DNA of 8,577 nt from contig CAVALG010000004.1 in the NCBI GenBank assembly GCA_963589585.1, forward strand, positions 1 to 8,577. The letters are read 5' to 3'. Of this stretch, positions 1 through 6,640 are shown piece by piece (position 1 is the stretch's first letter; every line of letters begins with the position of its first letter). The notes below the pieces were generated by a model, which was not told where the DNA came from, did no database searches, and worked only from the letters and a program-made list of their open reading frames with translations. Made by a program: the position numbers and the translations under genes. This DNA comes from CAVALG01 sp963589585. Lineage in GTDB: Bacteria; Bacillota; Clostridia; Oscillospirales; Acutalibacteraceae.

Positions 1-7
1 CCATGCC

Positions 8-24
8 TATGGCTGGCTGCCATA
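8..24 (+). other. Short inverted repeat upstream of the secreted-protein gene
   Basis: TATGGC (8-13) and GCCATA (19-24) are perfect inverted repeats around a 5-base spacer. They lie 40 nt upstream of the start codon at 64 and 27 nt upstream of its ribosome binding site (GGAG at 51-54). This could be an operator half-site pair or a leader hairpin. The arms are only 6 bp, so chance is possible, and the promoter itself probably lies left of the window. Confidence 0.25.
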
Positions 25-63
25 AATCAAGGGGCAAATATATAATAACAGGAGTACATATCA

Positions 64-1029
64 ATGTACAAAACGAAAAAGCCCCTTTTGGGGAGAATTA
101 TGAGTTGTGTTCTCGCAGTAGCAATGCTGATGTCTATGTCGGCTGTGTCTGCGTTTGCGGCAACACCCACCAAAGCAGGTAATTACAAAGTTGATGCAAA
201 ACTTTCCTGCTATGTAGACGCCATGGGCGGTATAGAGTTTTCTGATGGTCACGGTCTTTTGACCGGAACTACGGTAACGGTTTCCGATGACGGTTCTGCT
301 ACTGCAACTTTGAATCTCGGAACCACTACCGATCTTTCCATTTATACGGTTGCTTGCACTGCCTTCATCGGTGTAGACGAAGCACCCGGCTATTACAAAG
401 ACGGTTCTGTAACCAAAGAAAATGTTACTTATACAACCAGCACGGATACCGTTGCAAACGCAAACGGTCAGGTAAACTATATCACCTCTATTACTATGCC
501 GGTTGATACCTCTGTGAGCGAATATGCAATGTGGCTCTATCTCGACAGTAATGTAATGGGCTGCCAGCTTGGCGACGGAAACGGCACCGGCTCTTCCAAC
601 ACTCCCGGTGTTGCCACTAAACACACCGCAAAATTAACTATTAATTGGGATTCTGCTGAAAAGATTGCTGTTCCCGAAAAGTCTTCCAAACAAACAGCGA
701 ATGTTGAATATACCGTAGAAAGCGGATATGAGGTTGAAATCCCCGCTACTATCACCGTTGATTCCGCAGCCAAAAAGGGTTCTTATACCGTAGAGGCACA
801 GAACTTCGTTATCGACGAAGGCTCTTATGTAACCGTGGCGGCAAACGAGAGCGGAAAATTGTCAAATGGCTCAAACGAACTTGCGTTTACAAATACCCTG
901 GAAGAAGGCAAGCTTACTAAAACGGGCGATACCCTCAAAGGCGAAGTTGAAGTAACCGAAAACGCTGCCAACCCCGGTAAGTACACAGGAACAATTGATT
1001 TCACAATCAACTACTTTTCCGGCGAATAA
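64..1029 (+). CDS. Secreted two-domain surface-type protein (NEAT-like domain plus Ig-like C-terminal domain)
   Basis: This is a 321-residue exported protein with no assigned function. Residues 1-33 form a classical signal peptide: basic start (K3, K5, K6, R11), hydrophobic core about 12-28, and a likely signal peptidase I site after A-F-A (residues 30-32). Residues about 38-196 are beta-rich, opening with GNYKVDAKLSCYVDAMGG and closing with LTINWD. The strand pattern (an aliphatic Y strand, a DG-containing turn, then a late VNYITSITMPVD strand) resembles NEAT haem-binding domains, but the haem-ligating YxxxY motif expected before the last strand is not present. Residues about 212-321 look like an Ig-like repeat common in Clostridia surface proteins, running from YEVEIPATITVD to the end KYTGTIDFTINYF. 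There is no LPXTG motif, C-terminal membrane helix or cell-wall binding repeat, so the protein is probably released or held by non-covalent contacts. The start at 64 is chosen because GGAG (51-54) sits 9 nt upstream and the signal peptide begins there. The gene appears monocistronic, with a strong terminator 50 nt downstream. The exported status is secure; the NEAT assignment is tentative. Confidence 0.85.
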   Translation: MYKTKKPLLGRIMSCVLAVAMLMSMSAVSAFAATPTKAGNYKVDAKLSCYVDAMGGIEFSDGHGLLTGTTVTVSDDGSATATLNLGTTTDLSIYTVACTAFIGVDEAPGYYKDGSVTKENVTYTTSTDTVANANGQVNYITSITMPVDTSVSEYAMWLYLDSNVMGCQLGDGNGTGSSNTPGVATKHTAKLTINWDSAEKIAVPEKSSKQTANVEYTVESGYEVEIPATITVDSAAKKGSYTVEAQNFVIDEGSYVTVAANESGKLSNGSNELAFTNTLEEGKLTKTGDTLKGEVEVTENAANPGKYTGTIDFTINYFSGE

Positions 1030-1078
1030 TTAACAACTGCTGAAAATACTGTAGTTATTAACTGCTGATGAAAAAAGA

Positions 1079-1112
1079 GCGGTGACGGCCAAAAACCGTC
1101 GCCGCCTTTTTT
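1079..1112 (+). terminator. Strong intrinsic terminator, probably bidirectional
   Basis: GCGGTGACGG (1079-1088) pairs with CCGTCGCCGC (1096-1105) as a 10-bp stem with one T-G wobble and a 7-nt loop. It is followed by C and six T (1107-1112). It lies 50 nt after the stop codon of the secreted-protein gene. Six A precede the stem (1071-1076), so read on the - strand the same hairpin is also followed by a U tract. It could therefore also stop read-through from the convergent - strand operon. Confidence 0.93.
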
Positions 1113-1757
1113 ACTCATAAGAAATATTTTCTATATGATAAATGACGGGGCGTTTAAAAATGATGATATTCATTTCGGAATGAGTGGAAACGATCACCAT
1201 TCCGAAAGTCATACAGATTTATCACAGAACGACTTGCGGATTATAGGCAAAATCATTTCGAATCTATTTGATCCCCAACAAGCTTTTCAACGCGCCGAGA
1301 TTGGTGGCAAAGAACCATAATTTTGATAGAAACCCGTTAAGAGGGTTACAACCTCGGTTCAGATGGGGCAAATCGGCAGAAGTGCCGTCAGAACAAGGCT
1401 TTTTTGATAAAAGTACTCACCCACCCGCAAGGGTCAGAAGAAAGCGGCGATTATTTCGTACGAACAACTGAAAGCCCAATTTCCGTTTAATTCATATGGC
1501 GATTTCGTTTATCATCTTTTGCTACGGTATGCTCGGCTCTCCTCTTGCCATCTGGGTATACAAAGACAGTTTCTTAGCCCAGATCCAGCAGAACGGAATG
1601 TCCGCCGATGCGGTCGCCAAATCACTACTATTTTACATAAGGTTCTTCTTTTTTAAAGTCTTTCGGCCCGCATCAAGCTCGCCACTCTTTTTGCCGCACC
1701 GCTTTTTTCTTCCCTCGGTAGAACCGATGGATTATTTCCACATCTAAATACACCATC
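1113..1757. other. 645-bp gap without a convincing gene; several inverted repeats
   Basis: No open frame here has a ribosome binding site or a recognisable product. The + frames at 1135-1320, 1268-1471 and 1496-1747 lack Shine-Dalgarno sequences. Inverted repeats seen are: a bulged 13-bp hairpin at 1173-1207; AACCC/GGGTT at 1331-1347; CGGCA-gaag-TGCCG at 1374-1387; ACCC-GCAA-GGGT with a GNRA-type loop at 1423-1434; the palindrome TTCGTACGAA at 1455-1464; ATCTGGG/CCCAGAT at 1550-1556 and 1578-1584; and TCGGT-aga-ACCGA at 1715-1727. The + frame from 1247 to 1747 has only one internal stop (TGA at 1469-1471), and its second half predicts one hydrophobic segment. The gap may hold a decayed gene, an intergenic repeat element or a structured RNA; none can be confirmed by eye. 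Confidence 0.6.
1173..1207. repeat. Long imperfect inverted repeat (13-bp stem with one bulged A)
   Basis: TTTCGGAATG (1173-1182) is the exact reverse complement of CATTCCGAAA (1198-1207). Inside it GTG (1184-1186) pairs with CAC (1195-1197) if A1183 is bulged, leaving an 8-nt loop. No T run follows, so it is not a typical terminator. It could be a recombination or protein-binding site, or an RNA hairpin. Confidence 0.7.
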
Positions 1758-1773
1758 AAGTGCGCCCGCACTT
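1758..1773 (-). terminator. Hairpin abutting the rdgB stop codon, possible weak terminator
   Basis: AAGTGC (1758-1763) and GCACTT (1768-1773) form a perfect 6-bp stem with a 4-nt loop, directly after the rdgB stop codon (1776-1774 on the - strand). In the - direction it is followed by GATGGTGTATTTAG, not by a clear U tract. It may protect the 3' end of the operon transcript more than terminate it, with the bidirectional hairpin at 1079-1112 as a later stop. Confidence 0.4.
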
Positions 1774-2346
1774 TTACAATTTTTTAAGTAAAAGTTCGAG
1801 CGCATTTTTTCTATGACTGATTGAATTTTTCTGTTCCGACGAAAGTTCGGCAGCAGTTTTGTTATATTTCGGTATAAAAAACAACGGGTCGTACCCAAAA
1901 CCATTCTTACCCTTTTCTTCATATCCGATTTCGCCGTAAAAATACCCCTCGGCAGTTTTTAATGTACCGTCGGGATATGTTAAGGCAACGGCGCAGGTAA
2001 AATGAGCAGAACGGTTTGTAACACCTTGCAATTTTTTAAGCAGCAATTCGTTGTTCTTTTTATCGTTTCCGTGTTCGCCGCAAAAACGGGCGGAATATAT
2101 GCCCGGGGCGCCGTCAAGCGCATCAACACAAAGTCCGCTGTCATCCGCTAATGCGCAACAACCCGAAATTTTGGTGATTTCCTTTGCTTTTTTAACGGCA
2201 TTTTCAATAAATGTTTTTCCGTCTTCAACAGTTTCGTGATAAATCCCCGCTTCTTTTAATGAAAGTATTTCATCAAACCGCTTGCCTAAAATAGCCTTAA
2301 TTTCAGTCAACTTATGTTCATTATTCGATGCAATTATAAGTTTCAT
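1774..2346 (-). CDS. rdgB: RdgB/HAM1 family non-canonical purine NTP pyrophosphatase
   Basis: The product hydrolyses ITP, dITP and XTP to the monophosphates plus pyrophosphate, clearing deaminated purines from the cytosolic nucleotide pool before polymerases use them. At 190 residues it has normal family length. Visible hallmarks are SNNEHK (7-12) in the substrate-binding N terminus, TFIENA (45-50), the metal-site core ADDSGL (67-72), GAPGIYSARF (79-88), NGFGYDPLF (148-156) and SHR (177-179). The start is supported by GAGGGG (2358-2353 on the - strand) 6 nt upstream. It is the last gene of the - strand operon, 19 nt after mutS2, and probably needs no promoter of its own. Nothing is truncated. 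The family call is secure. Confidence 0.96.
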   Translation of the reverse strand: MKLIIASNNEHKLTEIKAILGKRFDEILSLKEAGIYHETVEDGKTFIENAVKKAKEITKISGCCALADDSGLCVDALDGAPGIYSARFCGEHGNDKKNNELLLKKLQGVTNRSAHFTCAVALTYPDGTLKTAEGYFYGEIGYEEKGKNGFGYDPLFFIPKYNKTAAELSSEQKNSISHRKNALELLLKKL

Positions 2347-2365
2347 ATTTCACCCCTCAAATTTT

Positions 2366-4756
2366 TTATTTCAGTTCTGCTATTGTTACACCGCTTTCGC
2401 CCTCGCCGAATGTTCCAAGCCTGAAAGAAGAAACCGCTTTATTATGCCTTAGATAATCAGCAACCGACTTTCTCAGCACACCTGTTCCTTTACCGTGAAT
2501 TATAGAAACAGAATGCACTTTTGAAATTATTGCATCGTCAATAAATCTGTCAAGTTCAATAATAGCCTCGTCACTTGCCATACCGCGTAGGTCTATTTCA
2601 AGCGCGGCGCGGCGTTCCGCAACATTTATACCGTGATTGATGCTGCGTGTTTTAGGTATTTGCGGTTTGGACTTTTCGTGTACTGCGGCAAGGTTATCAA
2701 ACCCTACACGAAGTTTTATTATGCCTGCCAAAACCAGAGCTTTTTTAGATTTTTCATCAACTTCAAGCACCGTTCCAATTCGGTCAATATCAATTATTTT
2801 AACCTCCTCACCTACTTTAGGCGGTCTGTTAAGTTTACTATCGGAAACGGTGTTTTTAACAACGGGATCTGCGGTGTTTTCCAAGTTTTTAATTCCCGAT
2901 TTTGCAGCCGCACGCGCCTGTGCAAGCCTGTCCGCTGCCGACTTGCTTTCCTGCTTTTTTATGGTTTCAAGTTCGCCGAGCATACGCGAAGATTCAGCCC
3001 TTGCTGTTTCCACAATATTCATCGCCTGCGTTCTTGCACGCTCAAGAATTTTGTTCTTTTCGGCTTGCATATTATCTGCGCGTTGTTTGTTCTTTTGGCG
3101 AACCGCTTCCAATTCAATGCGTATTTTTTCTGCTTTTTTGCTCTCTTGCTCGGCGTTATGGCGTGCCTCATCAAGCGCGGCAACAACCGTTTCAAAGCGC
3201 CTTGCGTCATCCGAAACCAATTTTTCGGCTTCATTTATAATATTTTCGGGCAGACCTAATTTTTTTGAAATTGCAAACGCATTTGAACGCCCCGGAGCAC
3301 CTATAATCAGCCTGTATGTAGGTGAAAGCGTTTCAACATCAAACTCACAGCAGGCGTTGCAAACGCCCTCTGTTTCAAGGGCATAGGTTTTAAGTTCTGG
3401 GTAATGCGTTGTTGCAGCCACAAGCACGCCGTTTTTGCGAAGCTCCGAAAGAATAGCGGTAGCAAGTGCTGCGCCCTCAACAGGGTCTGTTCCTGAACCG
3501 AGCTCGTCAATCAACACAAGGCTGCCCTTCCCTGCTCTTTTTAAAATTGCTATGATATTGGTCATATGTGCCGAAAATGTAGACAGCGACTGTTCAATAC
3601 TCTGTTCGTCACCGATATCGGCAAGCACATTTTGGAACACGGCAATCTCGCTGCCCTCGTCGCACGGCACCATCAATCCGCACATTGTCATAAGTGACAA
3701 CAACCCTAAAGTTTTTATCGTTACCGTTTTACCGCCTGTATTGGGTCCGGTTATAACAAGCGTATCAAAGTTTTTTCCCAGTTCAACCGATATAGGAACA
3801 ACGCGTGCAGCAGGTATAAGCGGATGACGAGCATTTTTCAGAACTATTTTTTCATTGCAATTAATTAAAGGTTTTACGGCACGCATTTTGTACGCAAGAT
3901 CCGCCTTGCCAAAAGCGAAACTTAATTTAACCAAAGCCTTGTACGACTCTGCCGCGGTTTTCGATATACCTGCAGCGTCAGCCGAGAGTTCGGCTAATAT
4001 CCGTTCAATTTCTTCTTTTTCTTTTGATTGCAGCATTTTCAGCTCATTGTTGATTTCCACAACTGCCATCGGTTCAATAAAAACGGTTGCTCCCGAAGAA
4101 GATGTATCATGTACAAGTCCCGAAACCTGCGCGCGGTATTCAACCTTAACAGGAACAACAAAACGCCCGTCGCGCTGTGTTACAATTGCATCCTGCAAAT
4201 ATTTTGCGGTAGCGCCGCTTTTAATCATTTTATCAAGTCTGTCGCGCACATTTGCTGAACAGGAACGCATATGGCGGCGTATATTATTAAGTTCTGGTGA
4301 AGCGGTATCAAATAGTTCTTCCTCATTTTTTATGGAGGTAAGTATTTTATCTTCAAAGTATTTTGACGGGATAAGTGCTTCAAACAGTTCATCGGTTATC
4401 GGTGTATTCCCATAATCTGAATGTTTGCGCCATTCTTTTACCGAGCGCACTACGCGAAGCGTTTCTCCTATTTCCAAAAATTCGCGCATTGAAAGAACTG
4501 CACCTGCAGCGGCGCGCGCAAGTGGATTAGTAATATCTTTTGCACCGCCGAATGAGGGCGCACCGAATTTTGCAGATAAAACATATGCTTCATCGGTTTC
4601 GTTGAGCCGCCTTTTGACTTCCTCTAAATCAAAGGACGGCGAAAGCGTTAAAGATAATTCTTTTGCATCCGCCATATCGGCGCAATCTGCAAGTTTTGCC
4701 AAAACCTTGTCCAATTCAAGGGCGGTGTAATATTGATTATCGTTATAGTTATCCAT
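2366..4756 (-). CDS. mutS2: MutS2 ATPase with C-terminal Smr domain
   Basis: This is a 796-residue MutS paralogue lacking the mismatch-recognition domain, close to the usual length of about 780-790. Residues about 1-300 are the helical core. The ABC-type ATPase carries Walker A GPNTGGKT (337-344), the signature region SLSTFSAHM (390-398), Walker B LVLIDELGSGTDP (413-425) and the TTH switch (449-451). Residues about 510-625 are a charged coiled coil, about 640-690 a small KOW-like beta domain, and about 718-796 the Smr domain with IDLRG (721-725) and HGKGTGVLR (754-762). From family knowledge, MutS2 limits homologous recombination in some bacteria, and in B. subtilis it senses collided ribosomes and helps split them; the Smr domain can act as a nuclease. 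Its start lies inside the end of recO (8-nt overlap), with AGGAG (4765-4761) 4 nt upstream, so the two genes are probably translationally coupled. All catalytic motifs look intact. Confidence 0.97.
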   Translation of the reverse strand: MDNYNDNQYYTALELDKVLAKLADCADMADAKELSLTLSPSFDLEEVKRRLNETDEAYVLSAKFGAPSFGGAKDITNPLARAAAGAVLSMREFLEIGETLRVVRSVKEWRKHSDYGNTPITDELFEALIPSKYFEDKILTSIKNEEELFDTASPELNNIRRHMRSCSANVRDRLDKMIKSGATAKYLQDAIVTQRDGRFVVPVKVEYRAQVSGLVHDTSSSGATVFIEPMAVVEINNELKMLQSKEKEEIERILAELSADAAGISKTAAESYKALVKLSFAFGKADLAYKMRAVKPLINCNEKIVLKNARHPLIPAARVVPISVELGKNFDTLVITGPNTGGKTVTIKTLGLLSLMTMCGLMVPCDEGSEIAVFQNVLADIGDEQSIEQSLSTFSAHMTNIIAILKRAGKGSLVLIDELGSGTDPVEGAALATAILSELRKNGVLVAATTHYPELKTYALETEGVCNACCEFDVETLSPTYRLIIGAPGRSNAFAISKKLGLPENIINEAEKLVSDDARRFETVVAALDEARHNAEQESKKAEKIRIELEAVRQKNKQRADNMQAEKNKILERARTQAMNIVETARAESSRMLGELETIKKQESKSAADRLAQARAAAKSGIKNLENTADPVVKNTVSDSKLNRPPKVGEEVKIIDIDRIGTVLEVDEKSKKALVLAGIIKLRVGFDNLAAVHEKSKPQIPKTRSINHGINVAERRAALEIDLRGMASDEAIIELDRFIDDAIISKVHSVSIIHGKGTGVLRKSVADYLRHNKAVSSFRLGTFGEGESGVTIAELK

Positions 4757-5522
4757 TTTTCTCCTCTGTTATGTCATCCGGGGTAATTCCCAAAGATCTA
4801 ATAAAATCGGGCATTTTGAATCGGTGTTCGGTCTGTTCGCGCAGATATTTTTCGGTTAAATCGGATAACCGTTTTTCGGCTTCTTTCGGTATTTTAAAAG
4901 AAAACAGCCTTTTAGGCTCTGAATGAATTATGTGGTTTATAGCGGCAAGAACAGTACCGTTTACGGGAACAAACGCTCCGCCCGATAAGCAGTTTTTACA
5001 GACTAAAACACCGTCATTAATATTAAAATAGAATTCACCGCTTACAGTTCCGCAAATATTGCAGGCGTCTATACTCGGCATATAACCGCACTGTGACGCT
5101 ATTCGCAGTTCAGCCACCGCTTTAACTAGAACAGGGCGTACTTTTTTATTTGCAAGGCAGTAAAGACAATTTAAAGCTGTTTGCAATAATTCCGCCGCAG
5201 GATCGCCTTCGTCCGAAAAAAACATACAAATCTCAGCTATGTATTGAGCAACCGAAAGTTTTAAGATATCCGATCGCAGTTCATAAAACATTTCATTCAC
5301 ATTTGCCTCGGTTACGGTATACGCACCTTTTGAGCCTCTATTTAAAGTAAATTCCGAAAAACACAGCGGCGAACAGGCGGCGGCGTTTCTGTGCCCGATT
5401 TTGCGGATGCCGTTTGCAAAAATACTCATAAGTCCGAAATCGGGCGATAACACCGTCAACACCTTATCGTTATCCCTTATGTCGGTCGTTTTTAATACCA
5501 GACCTGTTGTTTTGACTTTCAT
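4749..5522 (-). CDS. recO: DNA repair protein RecO
   Basis: RecO helps load RecA on SSB-coated single-stranded DNA and anneals complementary strands in RecFOR recombinational repair. Read from the ATG at 5522 the protein has 257 residues, normal for the family. Residues about 1-80 form the OB-fold, starting MKVKTTGLVLKT as RecO proteins usually do. The rest is helical with an intact four-cysteine zinc site: C154, C157, C175, C178. The frame stays open upstream to a TTG at 5582 and includes two GTG codons, but those would add up to 20 residues with no family match, and a GGTGG sequence (5535-5531) lies 8 nt before the ATG. The first 53 nt overlap the yqzL-like gene in another frame. The last 8 nt overlap mutS2. 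The function is secure; the exact start is somewhat less so. Confidence 0.94.
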   Translation of the reverse strand: MKVKTTGLVLKTTDIRDNDKVLTVLSPDFGLMSIFANGIRKIGHRNAAACSPLCFSEFTLNRGSKGAYTVTEANVNEMFYELRSDILKLSVAQYIAEICMFFSDEGDPAAELLQTALNCLYCLANKKVRPVLVKAVAELRIASQCGYMPSIDACNICGTVSGEFYFNINDGVLVCKNCLSGGAFVPVNGTVLAAINHIIHSEPKRLFSFKIPKEAEKRLSDLTEKYLREQTEHRFKMPDFIRSLGITPDDITEEKNG

Positions 5523-5628
5523 ACTGTACACCACCGTCGGTCTCAAGCTTTCTGCATCTTGAATAATTAATATAATCCTCAACAGAGCCGGTTTTTAAAA
5601 ATATATTCCACGCCTCAAAACTGTTCAT
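5470..5628 (-). CDS. yqzL: YqzL-like small protein (52 residues), overlapping the start of recO
   Basis: This short gene is easily missed. The translation begins MNSFEAW and contains WNIFLKTGSVEDYINY, with W7, F10, T13-G14-S15 and Y19. That matches, from memory, the conserved core of the Firmicutes YqzL family (W-x-x-F-x-x-T-G-S-x-x-x-Y), whose gene sits between era and recO in Bacillus, exactly as here. The function of the family is unknown. A GGGGG tract (5640-5636 on the - strand) lies 7 nt before the ATG and can pair with the 16S tail using one G-U pair. The tail after residue 25 is polar and basic and not recognised. The last 53 nt, including the TAA at 5472-5470, lie inside recO in a different frame, so the C-terminal half is constrained by recO or vice versa. 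The call depends on motif and position, not on a database match. Confidence 0.78.
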   Translation of the reverse strand: MNSFEAWNIFLKTGSVEDYINYSRCRKLETDGGVQYESQNNRSGIKNDRHKG

Positions 5629-5635
5629 TTCAGGA

Positions 5636-5640
5636 CCCCC
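5636..5640 (-). promoter_or_regulatory. Ribosome binding site of the yqzL-like gene
   Basis: GGGGG on the - strand, 7 nt upstream of the ATG at 5628. It supports translation of a small gene that length cut-offs would drop. Confidence 0.55.
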
Positions 5641-5697
5641 AAAATAGTTTTTGTAAAATTATTTTGAGCACTGTGAATCGTAATATTAAAGGTAATA

Positions 5698-6621
5698 TCA
5701 GTCAAGTCCGAAATTATGTATTATACCGCCGCGGTTTCGCCAATCTTCCTTAACCTTTACCCAAAGCTGCAAGTTCACTTTGCAGCAAAAAAAGTCCTCA
5801 AGGTCGGTTCTGGCAAGACTGCCGATTTTTTTAAGCATAGCGCCGCCTTTGCCGATAACAATTCCTTTGTGTGACTCGCGCTCACAATATATTACGGCAC
5901 CTATATCCATTACGGTTTCTCCGACTTTATTTTTGCGTTCTGAAAATTTCTCAATTTCAACCGCTATTCCGTGCGGTACTTCCTTGTCCATAAGCCGCAA
6001 AATTTTTTCCCTGATGATTTCGGCAACCATTACACGCTCGGGCTGGTCTGTATACGAATCATCATCAAAATAGTGCGGTGACGGAACGGCAAATTTAAGT
6101 TGCTCGGCTATTAAAGTTTCAATCCCCTCGCCGGTTTTTGCGGAAACAGGCACAACTGCCTCAAAATCAAGGCTGGCGCTGTATGCCGAAATCATAGGTA
6201 AAAGTTCAGATTTATCGGCAAGCGTATCAATTTTATTAATTACAAGTATTGCCTTTAGACGGCGTTTTTTTATGCCGTTTATCAGTTCAATTTCAGCAGC
6301 AGGCAAATTTTTGGGATCAAATCCGAACTTGGGGTTTGCCTCAACAACAAGAGTTACCGCATCGGCATCACTCATACCGTCCCCAACCGCCTTTATCATT
6401 TTTTCACCCAAAATATTCCTCGGTTTATGGAAACCGGGAGTGTCTATGTAGACGAGTTGTACATTTTCTGAGTTGTACACGCCCATTATACGAGTACGCG
6501 TAGTTTGCGATTTATCGGAAACAATTGCAACCTTTTGACCGATAATTCTATTAAGTATTGAGGATTTTCCCACATTCGGGCGTCCCACTATAGATATAAA
6601 TGCAGATGTCTGCTCGTTCAT
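5698..6621 (-). CDS. era: GTPase Era, 16S rRNA binding and 30S assembly factor
   Basis: Era is an essential GTPase that binds the 3' end of 16S rRNA during small-subunit maturation. From the ATG at 6621 the protein has 307 residues, a typical length. GTPase motifs are G1 GRPNVGKS (13-20), the switch I region SQTTRTR (38-44), G3 DTPG (60-63), G4 NKID (129-132) and G5 SAK (160-162). The C-terminal KH RNA-binding domain spans about 205-290 with the GIVIGKGG loop at 253-260. An in-frame ATG further upstream at 6669 would overlap the end of dgkA and add 16 residues unlike the family; GGAG (6632-6629) is 7 nt before the 6621 start, which decides the choice. It lies 19 nt after dgkA and 69 nt before yqzL. 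The cdd gene often found upstream of era in Bacillus is missing. All motifs are intact. Confidence 0.97.
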   Translation of the reverse strand: MNEQTSAFISIVGRPNVGKSSILNRIIGQKVAIVSDKSQTTRTRIMGVYNSENVQLVYIDTPGFHKPRNILGEKMIKAVGDGMSDADAVTLVVEANPKFGFDPKNLPAAEIELINGIKKRRLKAILVINKIDTLADKSELLPMISAYSASLDFEAVVPVSAKTGEGIETLIAEQLKFAVPSPHYFDDDSYTDQPERVMVAEIIREKILRLMDKEVPHGIAVEIEKFSERKNKVGETVMDIGAVIYCERESHKGIVIGKGGAMLKKIGSLARTDLEDFFCCKVNLQLWVKVKEDWRNRGGIIHNFGLD

Positions 6622-6628
6622 ATTTATT

Positions 6629-6632
6629 CTCC
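6629..6632 (-). promoter_or_regulatory. Ribosome binding site deciding the era start
   Basis: GGAG on the - strand, 7 nt upstream of the ATG at 6621. It favours this start over the in-frame ATG at 6669, which lies inside dgkA. Confidence 0.75.
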
Positions 6633-6640
6633 GTTCGTTT

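Noticed and set aside
41..46. TATAAT resembling a -10 box before the secreted-protein gene
   Set aside because: A transcript from it would start at about 52-54, within the ribosome binding site GGAG (51-54), and no -35-like hexamer is found 16-18 nt upstream.
82..93. CCCC-TTTT-GGGG hairpin in the first codons of the secreted-protein gene
   Set aside because: The stem has only 4 bp and is explained by codons for K-P-L-L-G; there is no sign that it regulates translation.
1135..1320. 61-codon + frame in the gap
   Set aside because: It has no ribosome binding site and no recognisable motif, and it includes the 1173-1207 hairpin, which explains part of its sequence.
1496..1747. 83-codon + frame with a hydrophobic N terminus
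   Set aside because: No Shine-Dalgarno sequence precedes it and the C-terminal half is low-complexity F/S/P from a pyrimidine-rich stretch. It is kept only as a possible relic in the findings.
2633..3386. Long + strand open frames opposite mutS2
   Set aside because: They are antisense shadows of the mutS2 coding region, with no ribosome binding sites and no recognisable domains.
5523..5582. Upstream extension of recO from a TTG at 5582
   Set aside because: The extra residues do not match RecO N termini, and this DNA is better explained by the yqzL-like frame.
5640..5666. AT-rich inverted repeat CAAAATA/TATTTTG between era and yqzL
   Set aside because: It has only seven A/T-dominated pairs with a 13-nt loop and no U tract in the - direction, which is too weak to call a terminator.
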